The notes: generated by a model not told the origin, from the letters alone. DNA of 64,000 nucleotides from Gammaproteobacteria bacterium (GCA_030425685.1 JAUIAD010000005.1:97093-161092), one strand, 5' to 3'; shown: positions 53,049 through 63,072, counted from the stretch's first letter. Program-made: numbers and translations.

Positions 53049-54242
53049 TTATTTTTGTTTTAAGCTTGGGTGGATAAAAAACACGTAAAGCAACAAATTC
53101 GCCAGTGAAAAAACCAAAAAGATTAGCGCACACTCACCAATAGTCACGTTAGAAATCAAGCTAACTGCAGAAGATATAATACCGCTACCGCCAATAATAG
53201 CCAGCCCAACAAGGGCGCTGGCGAGGCCGGCAATCTCGGGTATGGCTTTGGAGCAAGCGCCAACTACATTCGCTTGGTGCAAGCCAACGGTGAAAAGAAT
53301 GGCAAAAATAGGGATAACAACGCTCGGTAGATCAAATAAATAAAAAGAAATGATCGCAAATACCAAGCTCGCCAAGCAGCGAACAATAAGTCCACTTAAC
53401 ACGATAGTGCCAACGTTCATACGTTTTAATAAAAATGTATTGAGCGTTGATCCAAGTAAATAGGCAAAGCCCATCAGTAAAGCAATATGGCCAAAGGTAA
53501 CAACGCTATAACCTAATTTTGTTTGAATAAGAAAAGGGCCAAAAATATTGAAGAAAATGATCGCAGCACAGCTGATAGCAACACAAAACAAACCCGCGAT
53601 AAAATAAGGTACGGCTAATATTCGTTTGAGATTGGCTCGCATGGTACTGAACTTGAAACGAGATTTCTTTTTCAAAGTTTCAGGGGTAAAGATCAAAATT
53701 AAGAACGTCGAAAGTAAGCCATACAATGCCAGTGCATAGAAACAGCTTGACCAGCCAAAGTAGTGCGTTAAATAGGCGCCAACAAACGGAGCGATAATTG
53801 GTCCTAAGCCCCATACGGTCATTAGCCACGAAAATATGCGCTTAAACTTCTCGCCATCATAGATATCAATGATGCATGATTTAGAAATAACTGCGGTAGT
53901 GGCAACACAAAAACCTTGCATCACGCGAAAAAAGAGCAGCCAGCCAATCGATTGTGCGGTAGCTGCTAGCACTGAGAAAATAATAAAACCAATAATGCCA
54001 ATAACAAGCGGTTTTTTGCGCCCGTAAAAATCAGAGAGCATGCCGGTAAAAAATTGGCTGATGCCTTGGGCAACCAGGTACAAAGCAATACTGAGTTTTG
54101 CTTCGCTAATCGTTGCGTGTAAAGCCTGCGTCACGCTAGGCAATGCCGGTGCATAGATATCTATGCCGATACCACCGAGTGGAAAAATTAAGAACATGGT
54201 CAATAAAAAGGCTTTCTCATGGGCGCTTGACTTAAAAGGCAT
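53049..54242 (-). CDS. Bcr/CflA family drug efflux MFS transporter
   Basis: 397 residues, 12 transmembrane helices. IDIYAPALPSVTQAL near the start, QFFTGMLSDFYGRKKPLVIG (MFS motif A) and RVMQGFCVATTAVISKSCIID, then GLGPIIAPFVGAYL (antiporter motif C), are typical of Bcr/CflA proton antiporters exporting drugs or small metabolites. It lies 41 bp downstream of the FtsN-like stub gene on the same strand. Substrate unknown. Confidence 0.87.
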   Translation of the reverse strand: MPFKSSAHEKAFLLTMFLIFPLGGIGIDIYAPALPSVTQALHATISEAKLSIALYLVAQGISQFFTGMLSDFYGRKKPLVIGIIGFIIFSVLAATAQSIGWLLFFRVMQGFCVATTAVISKSCIIDIYDGEKFKRIFSWLMTVWGLGPIIAPFVGAYLTHYFGWSSCFYALALYGLLSTFLILIFTPETLKKKSRFKFSTMRANLKRILAVPYFIAGLFCVAISCAAIIFFNIFGPFLIQTKLGYSVVTFGHIALLMGFAYLLGSTLNTFLLKRMNVGTIVLSGLIVRCLASLVFAIISFYLFDLPSVVIPIFAILFTVGLHQANVVGACSKAIPEIAGLASALVGLAIIGGSGIISSAVSLISNVTIGECALIFLVFSLANLLLYVFFIHPSLKQK

Positions 54243-54283
54243 AGAGACCTCGGTATTTCAGTTGGCGGTGTTTGGCTAGGATA

Positions 54284-54562
54284 TTACGATGATGACCCGT
54301 CTTGTTTGGGCAGAGAAACATTGACGGTCATTTTTGGTAATACGGTATAAAAATCAAAGCCTTGTTTTTTTGTTTTCTTTTTGCTCAGATCAGTTGTTTT
54401 TTTCTGTGTAACTACAGGTTTTTGTGTGCTTTGGCTATGCTGTGGTCGTTTAACCAAAAATGCAGTGAGCAATGCCAAAGCAACAACAGCAATAAGCATA
54501 AATCCCCATGGGTGCCTTTTTTTGGTGGCTTTGCGATCCTTTTTTGCATAATCAATGACCAT
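54284..54562 (-). CDS. FtsN-like membrane stub without SPOR domain
   Basis: 92 residues: basic cytoplasmic start (AKKDRKATKKRHPWG), one transmembrane helix (FMLIAVVALALLTAFLV), a Lys/Thr/Gln-rich linker and FDFYTVLPKMTVNV. The FYxxLPxxxV element followed by a peptidoglycan-binding SPOR domain is the usual layout of the FtsN-like gene near argS in gammaproteobacteria; here the frame stops right after the element. It may be a truncated or minimal divisome protein. The next upstream genes on this strand are the DUF945 gene and argS. Confidence 0.6.
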   Translation of the reverse strand: MVIDYAKKDRKATKKRHPWGFMLIAVVALALLTAFLVKRPQHSQSTQKPVVTQKKTTDLSKKKTKKQGFDFYTVLPKMTVNVSLPKQDGSSS

Positions 54563-54760
54563 GGCTCATGCTTGCCTTGTTTCTTTTTTAATACTATTGA
54601 TTTATTTATAGCATTGATCGGATACTATACGCAAGTCTGATTAAGTTAATGATTTTTTAGGGGGCGCTTTTAAAGTGGCTGCTGCTGTTAAAGTCCTGTC
54701 TTGGTAATTATTCGCTGTCCATCTATTTTTGCCGTTAGGATTTATAAGCTGCGGTATATA

Positions 54761-56197
54761 TCAGGGAGCCACTTGCTCTGTTGCATCACTATTGCTAGTT
54801 GGCATACTTTTAATCTCTGAGCTAATGTCGCCAAAGCTTTTTTGTTGACCATTGATTAGCAGTTGCCCCTTTTGGTATTGCACAGACAGTTTTAACTTCT
54901 GTTCATTCTGTATAAGCAATTTGTTTTGAATCCATAAAGCAATTTTTTGTGCGGCCAGTTCTGAGGTTTTTGGGAGACCATTGTTGTTATTGTCGCCATT
55001 ATCATCGCTTTTGCTCGTAAGCTTGCGTTGGTGAGTGTAATACGCGGTTAGCATATCTTGCAGCAGGGCCTTAGGGAAAACAATACTCAGCGACCCCATT
55101 GTGTCTTCGACGAGCATAAGAGACTGTGGGGCGTTACTCTTTTTAAGAAAAGTTAGATTGCCATTCGCTTTTAACGAGCCTTGATTTGTTCCTACAAGAA
55201 CGTTACTAAGGGAAAAAGTCGCCCCATGAGCCAGTACTTTCATGGTAGGCTCATAGAGAGTAGACCAGCTCACTAGACGACGACTTTCTACTAATTCTCT
55301 CAGGGTATCTAAGCAGTTATCTAGCGCGACAGAGTTTAATCCCGTTATTTTTAATGATGCGGTGATTGGTGATATAACAAGGTTATTGCTTAACACCTGA
55401 TTTATTTGTGCATCAATTTGTGTTGAAGTGCTTTTTTTGTGGCGTTCTGTTTTTGTTTTAAGCTCAATACCGTTTATCTTTGTCGGCAATTGACGTGGTT
55501 TTTTGATATTAATGCTATCGATGCTTGATGTATGCGTTCCGTACCAATATTTATTTTTCTTTGTCAGGTCAAAATCAACATGTAGATTGTCGATCATTAG
55601 GGAAGGTGGCATATTTTTTTTAAGAACCTTTAAACTACCCACCGAAAAGGTGCCATTCATTTTTTCAGGGTCAGCGTTATAGTTAATGGAAGAGCTAACG
55701 TTGCTAAGAGAGTAACGGAGATTATCATGCTTAAGTGATAAGTGTTTAATGTGCTCGTTGATATCGATATCGTTGTTCCAGTGAATAAAGGTGGTTGTTT
55801 CTTTGGTGAAGTCTTTTTTATTGATCTTGGTGTGGATTAGCGCTTTGCCAAAAAGAAATTTCGTTTGGTTATCTCTTCCAGTTGTAAAGATAAAGGGTCC
55901 TTGCTGAATATATTGTTTTAAGAGGAAAGACGCAGATTGCGTTAGTCGATGATTGGCTGCTGGGGTGGTGGATGGCAGTGTAATGGTTGCTTTTACAGTA
56001 GCGGTTGATGAAAACCATCCGCGATCAAAGCTAACGACTTTAAGCTGTAGCCATTTTTTTGCTGGTTTAGCTTCGTTGAGAAGTTTTTGGTAGTTTTTCT
56101 GTAAAAGTAGGCCGATAGTGAAGTAAGCGGCAAGTACAGCAATAATGAGAAGTGGTATAACCGCGACAAAAACCCTTTTAACCGTGAAAATTCTCAT
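54761..56197 (-). CDS. DUF945 (YdgA-like) protein
   Basis: 478 residues with one N-terminal membrane anchor (residues about 10-32), then a beta-rich periplasmic part. The early segment VVSFDRGWFSSTATVKATI matches the YdgA/DUF945 pattern (Y-x-RGWFSS), and a late segment MLTAYYTHQRKL...AAQKIALWIQ fits its end. Function of the family is unknown; roles in envelope or motility are reported for some. It follows argS after 105 bp containing an inverted repeat. Confidence 0.75.
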   Translation of the reverse strand: MRIFTVKRVFVAVIPLLIIAVLAAYFTIGLLLQKNYQKLLNEAKPAKKWLQLKVVSFDRGWFSSTATVKATITLPSTTPAANHRLTQSASFLLKQYIQQGPFIFTTGRDNQTKFLFGKALIHTKINKKDFTKETTTFIHWNNDIDINEHIKHLSLKHDNLRYSLSNVSSSINYNADPEKMNGTFSVGSLKVLKKNMPPSLMIDNLHVDFDLTKKNKYWYGTHTSSIDSINIKKPRQLPTKINGIELKTKTERHKKSTSTQIDAQINQVLSNNLVISPITASLKITGLNSVALDNCLDTLRELVESRRLVSWSTLYEPTMKVLAHGATFSLSNVLVGTNQGSLKANGNLTFLKKSNAPQSLMLVEDTMGSLSIVFPKALLQDMLTAYYTHQRKLTSKSDDNGDNNNNGLPKTSELAAQKIALWIQNKLLIQNEQKLKLSVQYQKGQLLINGQQKSFGDISSEIKSMPTSNSDATEQVAP

Positions 56198-56235
56198 CGT
56201 TTATTTCCCTATAATCAATCAACACTAAGCGTAAA

Positions 56236-56296
56236 AGATCAGCCTATATGCCCCCCGGTTTAAAGCAAATGGAACCACCTTCCCATAGGCTGATCT
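56236..56296. terminator. Inverted repeat between argS and the DUF945 gene
   Basis: AGATCAGCCTAT (56236-56247) and ATAGGCTGATCT (56285-56296) pair perfectly over 12 bp around a 37-nt loop holding GGTT/AACC. It follows the argS stop by 7 bp, so it is probably an argS terminator or attenuator. Confidence 0.5.
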
Positions 56297-56302
56297 GTTG
56301 TA

Positions 56303-58084
56303 TTACATTTCTTCTGGCGCGGATACTCCCAGTAATCGTAAGCCATTAGTAAAAACTTGTTGCACCGCAGCGATTAAACATAAGCGCGCATTACGCAGAG
56401 GTGTTTGCGGGAGAAGAAATTTCTCTGCGTTATAGTAAGAGTGAAATTGATTAGCCAGTTCTTGCAGGAAGTGCGCTAATAAGTGCGGTTCATGCAGCTT
56501 TGCTGCACGTTTGATAATGTCGGGATAGCGAATAAGGCTAGCCATAAGGTCTTTTTCATGGGAAGTGGTGAGTAAGTTTAGATTATCAAAGCCTATCGTT
56601 TTGTCCCATGTTTCCCCGGTTGTTTTTAATTGACGCCATACACTGCAAATTCTAGCAAAGGCGTACTGAATATAATAAACAGGGTTTTCATTTGATTTAG
56701 ACGTGGCAAGCTCGAGGTCAAAATCGAGATGTTGCTCTGGTTTGCGCATAATGTAAAAGAAGCGCGCGGCGTCGTTGCCAACTTCTTCGCGTAATTCGCG
56801 TAAGGTAACAAATTCGCCTGATCTTGTTGACATCGACACCTTGGTTTTGCCGCGATAAAGGATGGCAAATTGAACGAGTAATGTTAGCACCTTGTTGGGA
56901 TCTTCATTCAAGGCTTGAAGAAACGCATGGAGGCGGGCTGTGTAGCCATGATGGTCGGCGCCAAAGACATCAATGATGTTATCGTAACCACTTTTGTACT
57001 TATAAAGGTGGTAGGCAACATCCGAGGCAAAGTAAGTCGGTTGGCCATTCTTACGTATCAGCACGCGATCTTTTTCGTCGCCAAACTTGGTGGCTTCAAA
57101 CCAGCGGGCGCCATCTTTTTCGTAGACATAGCCTTGTTTGTCTAAGAGGTCGATGCTGGCGCCTAGCAAGTGTGTGTTGTGTAACTTGCTTTCCCTGAAC
57201 CATTCATCATAGTTAACACCAAACTCACTAAGATCTTCGCGAATATCCGCTAATATGCTATTCAGTGAAGCAGTAAAAATAATGGCAAAATTTTCTTCCC
57301 CTAAAATCTCGATGGCAATATTTACCAACGCATCAATGTAAGCCTCTTTATCTTCTTTAGCGTCAACGTCCTTTTTAGCAAGTAAGCGATCTATGGATTC
57401 TTGCGTGTGGTGAAAGCGGCTTTTATGATCTTCTTTTAACGCTTTTGCAATATCAATAATATAATCGCCTTGGTAGGCATTCTCAGGAAAGTCGATGCTT
57501 TCATTTTCTAGCTGCAAATATCGCAACCAAGTGCTGAGTGCTAGGATGCGCATTTGCCTGCCTGCATCATTGACATAATACTCACGATGAACGCGATAAC
57601 CCGCAGCTTGCAGCAGGTTGGCAACACAAGCGCCATAGGCAGCGCCACGTCCATGGCCTACATGTAGTGGTCCGGTTGGATTTGCAGAAACATATTCAAT
57701 ATGAACGCTTTTACCTTGACCGATGGTGCAGCGGCCATAATTATTAGCTTCAGCCAACACATCGTGGATAACACCATGAAAACCAGATTCTTGCATAAAG
57801 AAGTTAATAAAGCCTGGGCCGGCTATTTCTGTTTTGCGAATATCGTCATTTTCTGGGATGGCGGCAATAATTTTTTCGGCGATCTCTTGTGGGGGAAGTT
57901 GCATGGGTTTTGCTAGCATGAGGGCAAGATTGCACGCATAGTCGCCGTGCTTTTTATCTTTTGTGGCAGTAATCTGTACTGATATATCTGAGTTGTTAGA
58001 TATTGTGCCGTTTTCTCTCAGTGTCTCAAGCGCTTTGCTTAATAATAGTTCAACTTTTTGTTTCATTTTTTTACTTATAGGCAA
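56303..58084 (-). CDS. argS: Arginyl-tRNA synthetase
   Basis: Class I synthetase charging tRNA-Arg; 593 residues. [21 protein letters not shown] contains the HVGHG form of the HIGH motif, [11 protein letters not shown] follows, and [14 protein letters not shown] stands in place of KMSKS, as in many bacterial ArgRS. The C-terminal anticodon domain ends with the family-typical [10 protein letters not shown]. Minus strand, probable head of a cluster with the DUF945, FtsN-like and Bcr genes. Confidence 0.97.
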   Translation of the reverse strand: MPISKKMKQKVELLLSKALETLRENGTISNNSDISVQITATKDKKHGDYACNLALMLAKPMQLPPQEIAEKIIAAIPENDDIRKTEIAGPGFINFFMQESGFHGVIHDVLAEANNYGRCTIGQGKSVHIEYVSANPTGPLHVGHGRGAAYGACVANLLQAAGYRVHREYYVNDAGRQMRILALSTWLRYLQLENESIDFPENAYQGDYIIDIAKALKEDHKSRFHHTQESIDRLLAKKDVDAKEDKEAYIDALVNIAIEILGEENFAIIFTASLNSILADIREDLSEFGVNYDEWFRESKLHNTHLLGASIDLLDKQGYVYEKDGARWFEATKFGDEKDRVLIRKNGQPTYFASDVAYHLYKYKSGYDNIIDVFGADHHGYTARLHAFLQALNEDPNKVLTLLVQFAILYRGKTKVSMSTRSGEFVTLRELREEVGNDAARFFYIMRKPEQHLDFDLELATSKSNENPVYYIQYAFARICSVWRQLKTTGETWDKTIGFDNLNLLTTSHEKDLMASLIRYPDIIKRAAKLHEPHLLAHFLQELANQFHSYYNAEKFLLPQTPLRNARLCLIAAVQQVFTNGLRLLGVSAPEEM

Positions 58085-58229
58085 AAATTAAGGGAAGACT
58101 AACTAAAGATTGTAGCAAATTGCGTGACTGCAGAACAATGGCATTTAATGTGAAGCCGTAAACTAATCACACAAATCTAATGTTTTCTTAAGATTTTTAA
58201 TCGGTGATGCGCAGGTATATAATGCGTCA

Positions 58230-58970
58230 ATGAGTCAAACACAGCACATATTGGTCGTTGATGACGATCGCGGTATTCGCGACTTGCTTGGCAAGTTTTT
58301 GCGTCAACATGGTTTTCAGACTAGCCTTGCTAAAGATGGCCAGGAGATGAAGGTTCATTTACAAAATAATACCTTTGATCTCATTATTCTCGATATTATG
58401 ATGCCCGGAGAGGACGGTTTGTCCTTGTGTCGTCAGTTGCGTGCTGATTCTCATATACCGATTATTATGCTAACGGCTGTTAGTGAAGATGTTGAGCGCA
58501 TTTTAGGTTTAGAGATGGGGGCTGACGATTACCTTGGTAAACCATTTAATCCGCGAGAGCTTTTAGCGCGCGTGCGTGCTATTTTGCGCCGTTCAAGTCC
58601 AGACACCAACAGTAGCAAAGAGCATGCGGTAAAATCACAGCATATAATTTTTCGCTTTGATGATTGGGAGTTGGATCAAACAACACGACGGTTAATATCA
58701 CCCGACAATCTTGAGGTAACGCTCAGCAGTGGGGAATTTGATTTGCTGCTAGCCTTGTTACGTGCACCCCAGCAAGTTTTAAGCCGCGACACCTTGTTGG
58801 ATTTAACAAAAAACCGACCGGCAACGCCATTTGATCGTAGTATCGATATTCAGATAAGTCGTTTGCGTCATAAAATTGAAAAGAACCACAGTAAGCCTTC
58901 CATTATCAAAACAGTGCGTGGTGGTGGCTATGTGTTGGCGGTGCCGGTCACACGACAAACGGTTGACTAA
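58230..58970 (+). CDS. ompR: OmpR-type response regulator
   Basis: 246 residues. Receiver domain with acidic pocket VVDDDRGIRDL, phospho-acceptor Asp55 in LIILDIMMPGEDG, Thr in IIMLTAVSE and Lys in DDYLGKPFNPREL. The OmpR winged helix follows (LSSGEFDLLLALLRAPQQVL, then DRSIDIQISRLRHKIE, TVRGGGYVLA). Paired with the kinase gene that begins 4 bp after its stop; EnvZ/OmpR identity is suggested by length and by the kinase, though targets such as porins are not visible here. Confidence 0.9.
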   Translation: MSQTQHILVVDDDRGIRDLLGKFLRQHGFQTSLAKDGQEMKVHLQNNTFDLIILDIMMPGEDGLSLCRQLRADSHIPIIMLTAVSEDVERILGLEMGADDYLGKPFNPRELLARVRAILRRSSPDTNSSKEHAVKSQHIIFRFDDWELDQTTRRLISPDNLEVTLSSGEFDLLLALLRAPQQVLSRDTLLDLTKNRPATPFDRSIDIQISRLRHKIEKNHSKPSIIKTVRGGGYVLAVPVTRQTVD

Positions 58971-58974
58971 TGCA

Positions 58975-60267
58975 ATGGGCCGTATTGAAAAATTTATTCG
59001 TAATTTAAGTGGACGACAGGTCTTTGGTGTTATGCTGGCTATTGTTGTCGCCCACTTAGTATTAATGTCTATCTATTTAAATGGCAATCGTTTAGCGCAC
59101 AAGGCTGCGACGCGTGATGCGGTCATTCAAAAAATTGTTAATGTCGTCAATTTAATTTATGCCACGCCGGTGGAAGATCGTAAACAGGCGATTGATGCCA
59201 TGGCAGACCCTTACTTAAACGCGACGATAACCACAACGCCGGCATGGCCACTACAATTTAAAAAAATCGCGTATTGGCAAATTAGTCAGGCCTTACGGCG
59301 TCAGCTTGATTTGTTCTCAGTATCAATTCAGCTAACAAATAATCAGTGGCTAAATATTAATGCGACCATATACTCACATTATTTAACGACGCAGCTGATT
59401 TTCTTTTCGCTTGAAGTGGTGGTATTTGCGGTTATTCTGTTGGCAATTTGGTTGGTTGGACGTTTTTCAAAACCGTTTCAGAATTTTAAACGCATGGCCG
59501 ATCGTTTAGGGGCAGATCCTAATAGTGAGTTGGTTCCTTTGGAAGATGCGCCTAGCGTAGCGCGTGAAGCAGCCGAAGCCATGCATAAGATGCAGCAGCG
59601 TATTCAAGAATTGATTCGAGATCGTACGCAAATGTTGGCGGCAATCTCGCATGATTTGCGTACACCGATTACGCGAATGAAGTTAAGGGCGCAGTTTATT
59701 CAAGATGAAGCAATTAATGCCACGATTCTTGCTGATCTTGATGAGATGGATGCGATGATTACGGAAACGCTCGCTTTTGCGCGTGAAGATAGTGCTAGTG
59801 AATTAAGAAAGCATATTGATTTGGTTTCTATGGTTTCATCTATTTGTGATGGCATGGTTGACTTAGGGCATGATGTTAAATTTACTTCAGAATCCCAACG
59901 CGTGGCGTTGTGGGCTAGACCCATTGCGTTAAAGCGAGCGTTTAACAATATTATTGGTAATGCGGTGCGTTATGCAACGTCTGTTAATGTGTCTATTCAA
60001 CTGCAGCATGATTCTGTTCGTTTTGTGGTAAATGACGATGGTCCTGGCATTCCAGAAGAAGAGTTGAAGCAAGTGTTTGAGCCATTTTATCGCGCCGAGC
60101 ACTCGCGTTCACGTGATACCGGCGGTGTCGGTTTGGGTCTTGCCGTCACGCGAGACATTGTTAAAGCGCATACAGGTCATATTGAATTAAAAAACCGTGA
60201 TTCCGGCGGCCTATGTGCCATAATTGAGTTCCCGCTAGAATCGATGGATGCCCATCCGGCGCTATAA
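58975..60267 (+). CDS. envZ: EnvZ-type sensor histidine kinase
   Basis: 430 residues: a first transmembrane helix (about 17-35), a short periplasmic domain, a second helix (about 140-165), HAMP, then the HisKA H-box AAISHDLRTPITRMK with His226, and the HATPase domain (NNIIGNAVRYA, DDGPGIPEEELKQVFEPFYR, GGVGLGLAVTRDIV). The open frame extends upstream inside ompR, but the ATG at 58975 gives the family start. Autophosphorylates and controls the OmpR partner in response to envelope or osmotic cues. Confidence 0.9.
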   Translation: MGRIEKFIRNLSGRQVFGVMLAIVVAHLVLMSIYLNGNRLAHKAATRDAVIQKIVNVVNLIYATPVEDRKQAIDAMADPYLNATITTTPAWPLQFKKIAYWQISQALRRQLDLFSVSIQLTNNQWLNINATIYSHYLTTQLIFFSLEVVVFAVILLAIWLVGRFSKPFQNFKRMADRLGADPNSELVPLEDAPSVAREAAEAMHKMQQRIQELIRDRTQMLAAISHDLRTPITRMKLRAQFIQDEAINATILADLDEMDAMITETLAFAREDSASELRKHIDLVSMVSSICDGMVDLGHDVKFTSESQRVALWARPIALKRAFNNIIGNAVRYATSVNVSIQLQHDSVRFVVNDDGPGIPEEELKQVFEPFYRAEHSRSRDTGGVGLGLAVTRDIVKAHTGHIELKNRDSGGLCAIIEFPLESMDAHPAL

Positions 60268-60317
60268 GGCGCAGGGTGTTATCTGTGATGCAGCGCGCAG
60301 GGCATTTTGTAAAGGGT

Positions 60318-60341
60318 GTAGGGGCGCAGCATGCTGCGCCC
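60318..60341. repeat. GTAGGGGCGCAGCATGCTGCGCCC repeat, copy 2
   Basis: Exact copy of the 24-bp element at 30694, here between envZ and the permease gene. Confidence 0.75.
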
Positions 60342-60417
60342 ACATATCCTCGGCACAGAACAACCCAAACAACAGCAGTGATCACGCCACACCGCAAACA
60401 AAAACAAGAGGAAAACC

Positions 60418-61677
60418 ATGTCATCACTAGAAGCAGTTTCTGAAAATACCAACAACATCGCAAAGCACGAAGCCGTTGGCATCTTCAAAATCATTGGCGC
60501 TATTCTATTAATTGTCGGCACATCGATAGGCGGCGGCATGTTAGCTTTGCCGGTAGCCACCGCCAAACTAGGCTTCGCCCCCGCCAGTTTATATCTTTTT
60601 CTTACCTGGTTAATGATGACCTTAGGCGCACTTTTTATTTTAGAAGTGAACTTATGGCTGCCGCCCAATAGCAATTTGATTTCCATGGCCGGCGCAACTA
60701 TCGGAAAAGTAGGCCAAGTGGTGGCATGGATTAGCTATTTGGTTTTATTATATTGTTTGCTGGCGGCTTATATGGCAGGTGGTAAAGATGTCGTTACTAC
60801 GGTTGCCTCTTTAGCGCATATTCATCTGACATCGTTGGCGGCAACGCTTATCTTTTTGGTTTTGTTTAGCGTTATTGTCGCTCGTGGTGTCACCTCAGTT
60901 GACTGGGCCAATCGTTTTATTATGGCGGTAAAAATTCTTGCCTACGTAGCCATGATTTTACTTGCTGTGCCTTATGTTCAAACAGTGCATTTTGCGCAAG
61001 GTGCGACGCATTATAAATTGTGGATGTCGACGCTCATGGTGATGATTACCTCTTATGGTTTTGCCATTATTGTGCCGAGCTTGCGAACCTATTTTAACAA
61101 CGACGCGAAAAAATTACGTCGTGTGGTGATGATTGGTAGTTTGATTCCTCTGCTTTGTTATTTAATTTGGGAAGCGATTATTTTTGGCACCTTACCTATG
61201 CAAGGGGCACATGGTTTGCTAGCCTTAACGCATTCATCGGCGCCAGTGGCTGATTTGATGGGGATGTTATCCCATATTGCGCAGCAGCCGGGTGTGGTTA
61301 TGACGGCCAATATCTTTACGTCGGTTTGTGTGATTACGGCGTTTTTGGGAGTGTCGTTATGCCTAACGGATTTTTTAGCGGATGGGTTTAACATCAAGAA
61401 GACGGGTAAGGCTGGGGTGTTAATATATTTATTAACCTTTGTGCCACCATTTTTGTTAGTGACTTTTGCTAAGCGTGTTTTTATGCTCGGTATTGGTTGG
61501 GCTGGTGTTTGTTGTGTGGTTTTATTAATGCTTTTGCCGGCGTGGATGGTTTGGGCAGGTCGTTATCGAAAATCGTTACAAGGAGATTTTCGTGTGATGG
61601 GTGGCAAGTTTAGCTTGCTAGTTTTAATGTTATTATCGGTAGTAATTATTATTTTGAATGTGTATTTAAAAATTTAA
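60418..61677 (+). CDS. Aromatic amino-acid permease (HAAAP family, TyrP/Mtr type)
   Basis: 419 residues with 11 hydrophobic segments. GTSIGGGMLALPVATAKLGF in the first helix is the family substrate/ion signature, and NLISMAGATIGKVGQ, ITSYGFAIIVPSLRTY and VSLCLTDFLADGF are further conserved segments. Imports tyrosine or tryptophan with protons across the inner membrane; several copies are usual in Legionella-like bacteria that live on host amino acids. A hairpin AGCGAT/ATCGCT lies just after its end. Confidence 0.9.
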   Translation: MSSLEAVSENTNNIAKHEAVGIFKIIGAILLIVGTSIGGGMLALPVATAKLGFAPASLYLFLTWLMMTLGALFILEVNLWLPPNSNLISMAGATIGKVGQVVAWISYLVLLYCLLAAYMAGGKDVVTTVASLAHIHLTSLAATLIFLVLFSVIVARGVTSVDWANRFIMAVKILAYVAMILLAVPYVQTVHFAQGATHYKLWMSTLMVMITSYGFAIIVPSLRTYFNNDAKKLRRVVMIGSLIPLLCYLIWEAIIFGTLPMQGAHGLLALTHSSAPVADLMGMLSHIAQQPGVVMTANIFTSVCVITAFLGVSLCLTDFLADGFNIKKTGKAGVLIYLLTFVPPFLLVTFAKRVFMLGIGWAGVCCVVLLMLLPAWMVWAGRYRKSLQGDFRVMGGKFSLLVLMLLSVVIIILNVYLKI

Positions 61678-61735
61678 TTTGCAGCGGTGAGCGATAAGGG
61701 ATCGCTGTGAAAGCAAAGGAAAAAGGAGGTTTGTT

Positions 61736-62782
61736 ATGCGTAATGACCGAGATATGGAGCTTATGGTTGCCATTCAGCAGTTGGCTGATTTTATTATTTC
61801 CACTTGGGGTGGTGATCAGTCTGGAATGGCTGCGGAAGGTGTCTTTCGCACAACTGCTTGTAAGACTAATGTCGTTGAAGAGCTAACCGCTAAATTCTTA
61901 AAAAAGCCTGAGAAGGGCATTTTCTCTTATATTGACGATGATCGGAAAACTGATTTTAAATTCCTTGGGCAGCTTCTAAAAGGATTATCAGCAAAGCTTA
62001 GTCGATCCCTGGTTCCCTTGACGTTTACCAGTATAAGCACTAAGCCAGATTTTCTCTCGTGTGGAATCAAAGGTATGCCACGATATAAACGTGATCTTAT
62101 TATGCGTTTGCGAAAAGTGTTTCTTCTTGTTGCTGCGGGCGAGCCGGCTTTGAAAGCAAAGACTGATGAAGATAAAATAAAAAAATTGTCGGTGTCTGCG
62201 TGGGGTTTGTTTTTTAGCCCAGAAGAAATTCAAGGAGCAACACCTGCAGATGAAAAAGCGCCTGTAACATCAACAGCATTTGGCCGGAAGATCGATGATA
62301 TAAAGGAGCTGATGCCTAGTTTATTAGAAGAGCTTGGTGAAGTAGATGCTGGTCAAGAAGAAAAGATAAGCTTGCCGCAAGATGGCCCGCTTGCATTGGT
62401 ATCAGATCGGATTAGTCAGGTTGAAGCAAAGGCTAAAAAACTGCGAGCGAAAGAATATGCTGTAGAGGCTGATGAGTTAAAGAAGGTTGCGAGACAACTC
62501 AGGTTGGTTGTTAATGACTATTCAAGTTGCAGTGAAGGGTTGGCAAAGGTGAGTTTTATTGAAAACTTGCACTATATATATTTAAAAGCAAAAAGGCATC
62601 CGACATTATTTCGTCATCGTCAAGCTAAAGAGGCAGTGGTTAATGTCTTTGCGGCGTTTTTTTCGCTCGGTTTTTATCCTCTTATTAATAAACTTCGTTT
62701 TGGTGTCTGCTTTCCCAAGGAGAAATTGGTTGAGACTAGAAGTGAGCGCTGTGTAAAGCGTGCGATTTCTGTTTGTGCCTAA
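61736..62782 (+). CDS. RhoGAP-like domain protein, effector candidate
   Basis: 348 residues. Residues 12-165 follow the eukaryotic RhoGAP pattern. GMAAEGVFRTTA places Arg38 where the arginine finger of EGIFRxxG lies. LLKGLSAKLSRSLVP (Lys82) parallels LLKxxLRELPEPLIP, MPRYKRDLIMRLRKVFLLVA parallels LPxxNxxxLxxLxxHLxxV, and KLSVSAWGLFFSP parallels KMxxxNLxxVFGP. The Asn of the last motif is Ala155 here. The C-terminal half (190-348) is charged and helical with one hydrophobic stretch near the end. No signal peptide. It would stimulate GTP hydrolysis on host Rho-family proteins. Start ATG follows AAAGGAGG; no PmrA box was seen. Confidence 0.6.
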   Translation: MRNDRDMELMVAIQQLADFIISTWGGDQSGMAAEGVFRTTACKTNVVEELTAKFLKKPEKGIFSYIDDDRKTDFKFLGQLLKGLSAKLSRSLVPLTFTSISTKPDFLSCGIKGMPRYKRDLIMRLRKVFLLVAAGEPALKAKTDEDKIKKLSVSAWGLFFSPEEIQGATPADEKAPVTSTAFGRKIDDIKELMPSLLEELGEVDAGQEEKISLPQDGPLALVSDRISQVEAKAKKLRAKEYAVEADELKKVARQLRLVVNDYSSCSEGLAKVSFIENLHYIYLKAKRHPTLFRHRQAKEAVVNVFAAFFSLGFYPLINKLRFGVCFPKEKLVETRSERCVKRAISVCA

Positions 62783-62793
62783 TAGTTAGATTT

Positions 62794-62942
62794 GTAGGGG
62801 CGCAGCATGCTACGCCCGCAAACCTCCGTGGCACTGACAATCTATAACCATACACAGGCAAGCGGGCACAGCATGCTGTGCCCCTACGCGTTCTAAATGG
62901 CTGATGAGCAAGCTCACATTAATCGCATGCTGAGCCCCTACG
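62794..62942. repeat. Three copies of the GCAGCATGCTGC palindrome
   Basis: 62794-62817 (one mismatch), 62864-62887 in the opposite orientation with CACAGCATGCTGTG, and a truncated copy ending at 62942 (GCATGCTGAGCCCCTAC). Opposed copies can form a larger hairpin after the RhoGAP-like gene. Confidence 0.65.
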
Positions 62943-62979
62943 CCTTTTTGATATGGGCTCTTAGTAACATTAGCCAATG

Positions 62980-63066
62980 GAACCGCGTAGTACATAAAGT
63001 CATATACCCTGAGCTGTTACCAAATCGAACTGCGTAGTGCATAAAGTTATTTACCCTGAGCTGTTG
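62980..63066. repeat. 47-bp direct repeat with CCCTGAGCTGTT
   Basis: GAACCGCGTAGTACATAAAGTCATATACCCTGAGCTGTTACC and a second copy 47 bp later (6 mismatches). Same family as 34426-34452. It ends directly at the 3' end of tsaC. Confidence 0.65.
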
Positions 63067-63072
63067 CCAGTT

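Noticed and set aside
61678..61735. PmrA box before the RhoGAP-like gene
   Set aside because: No TTAA-type half-sites occur in the 58-bp leader; only a hairpin and the ribosome site are visible.
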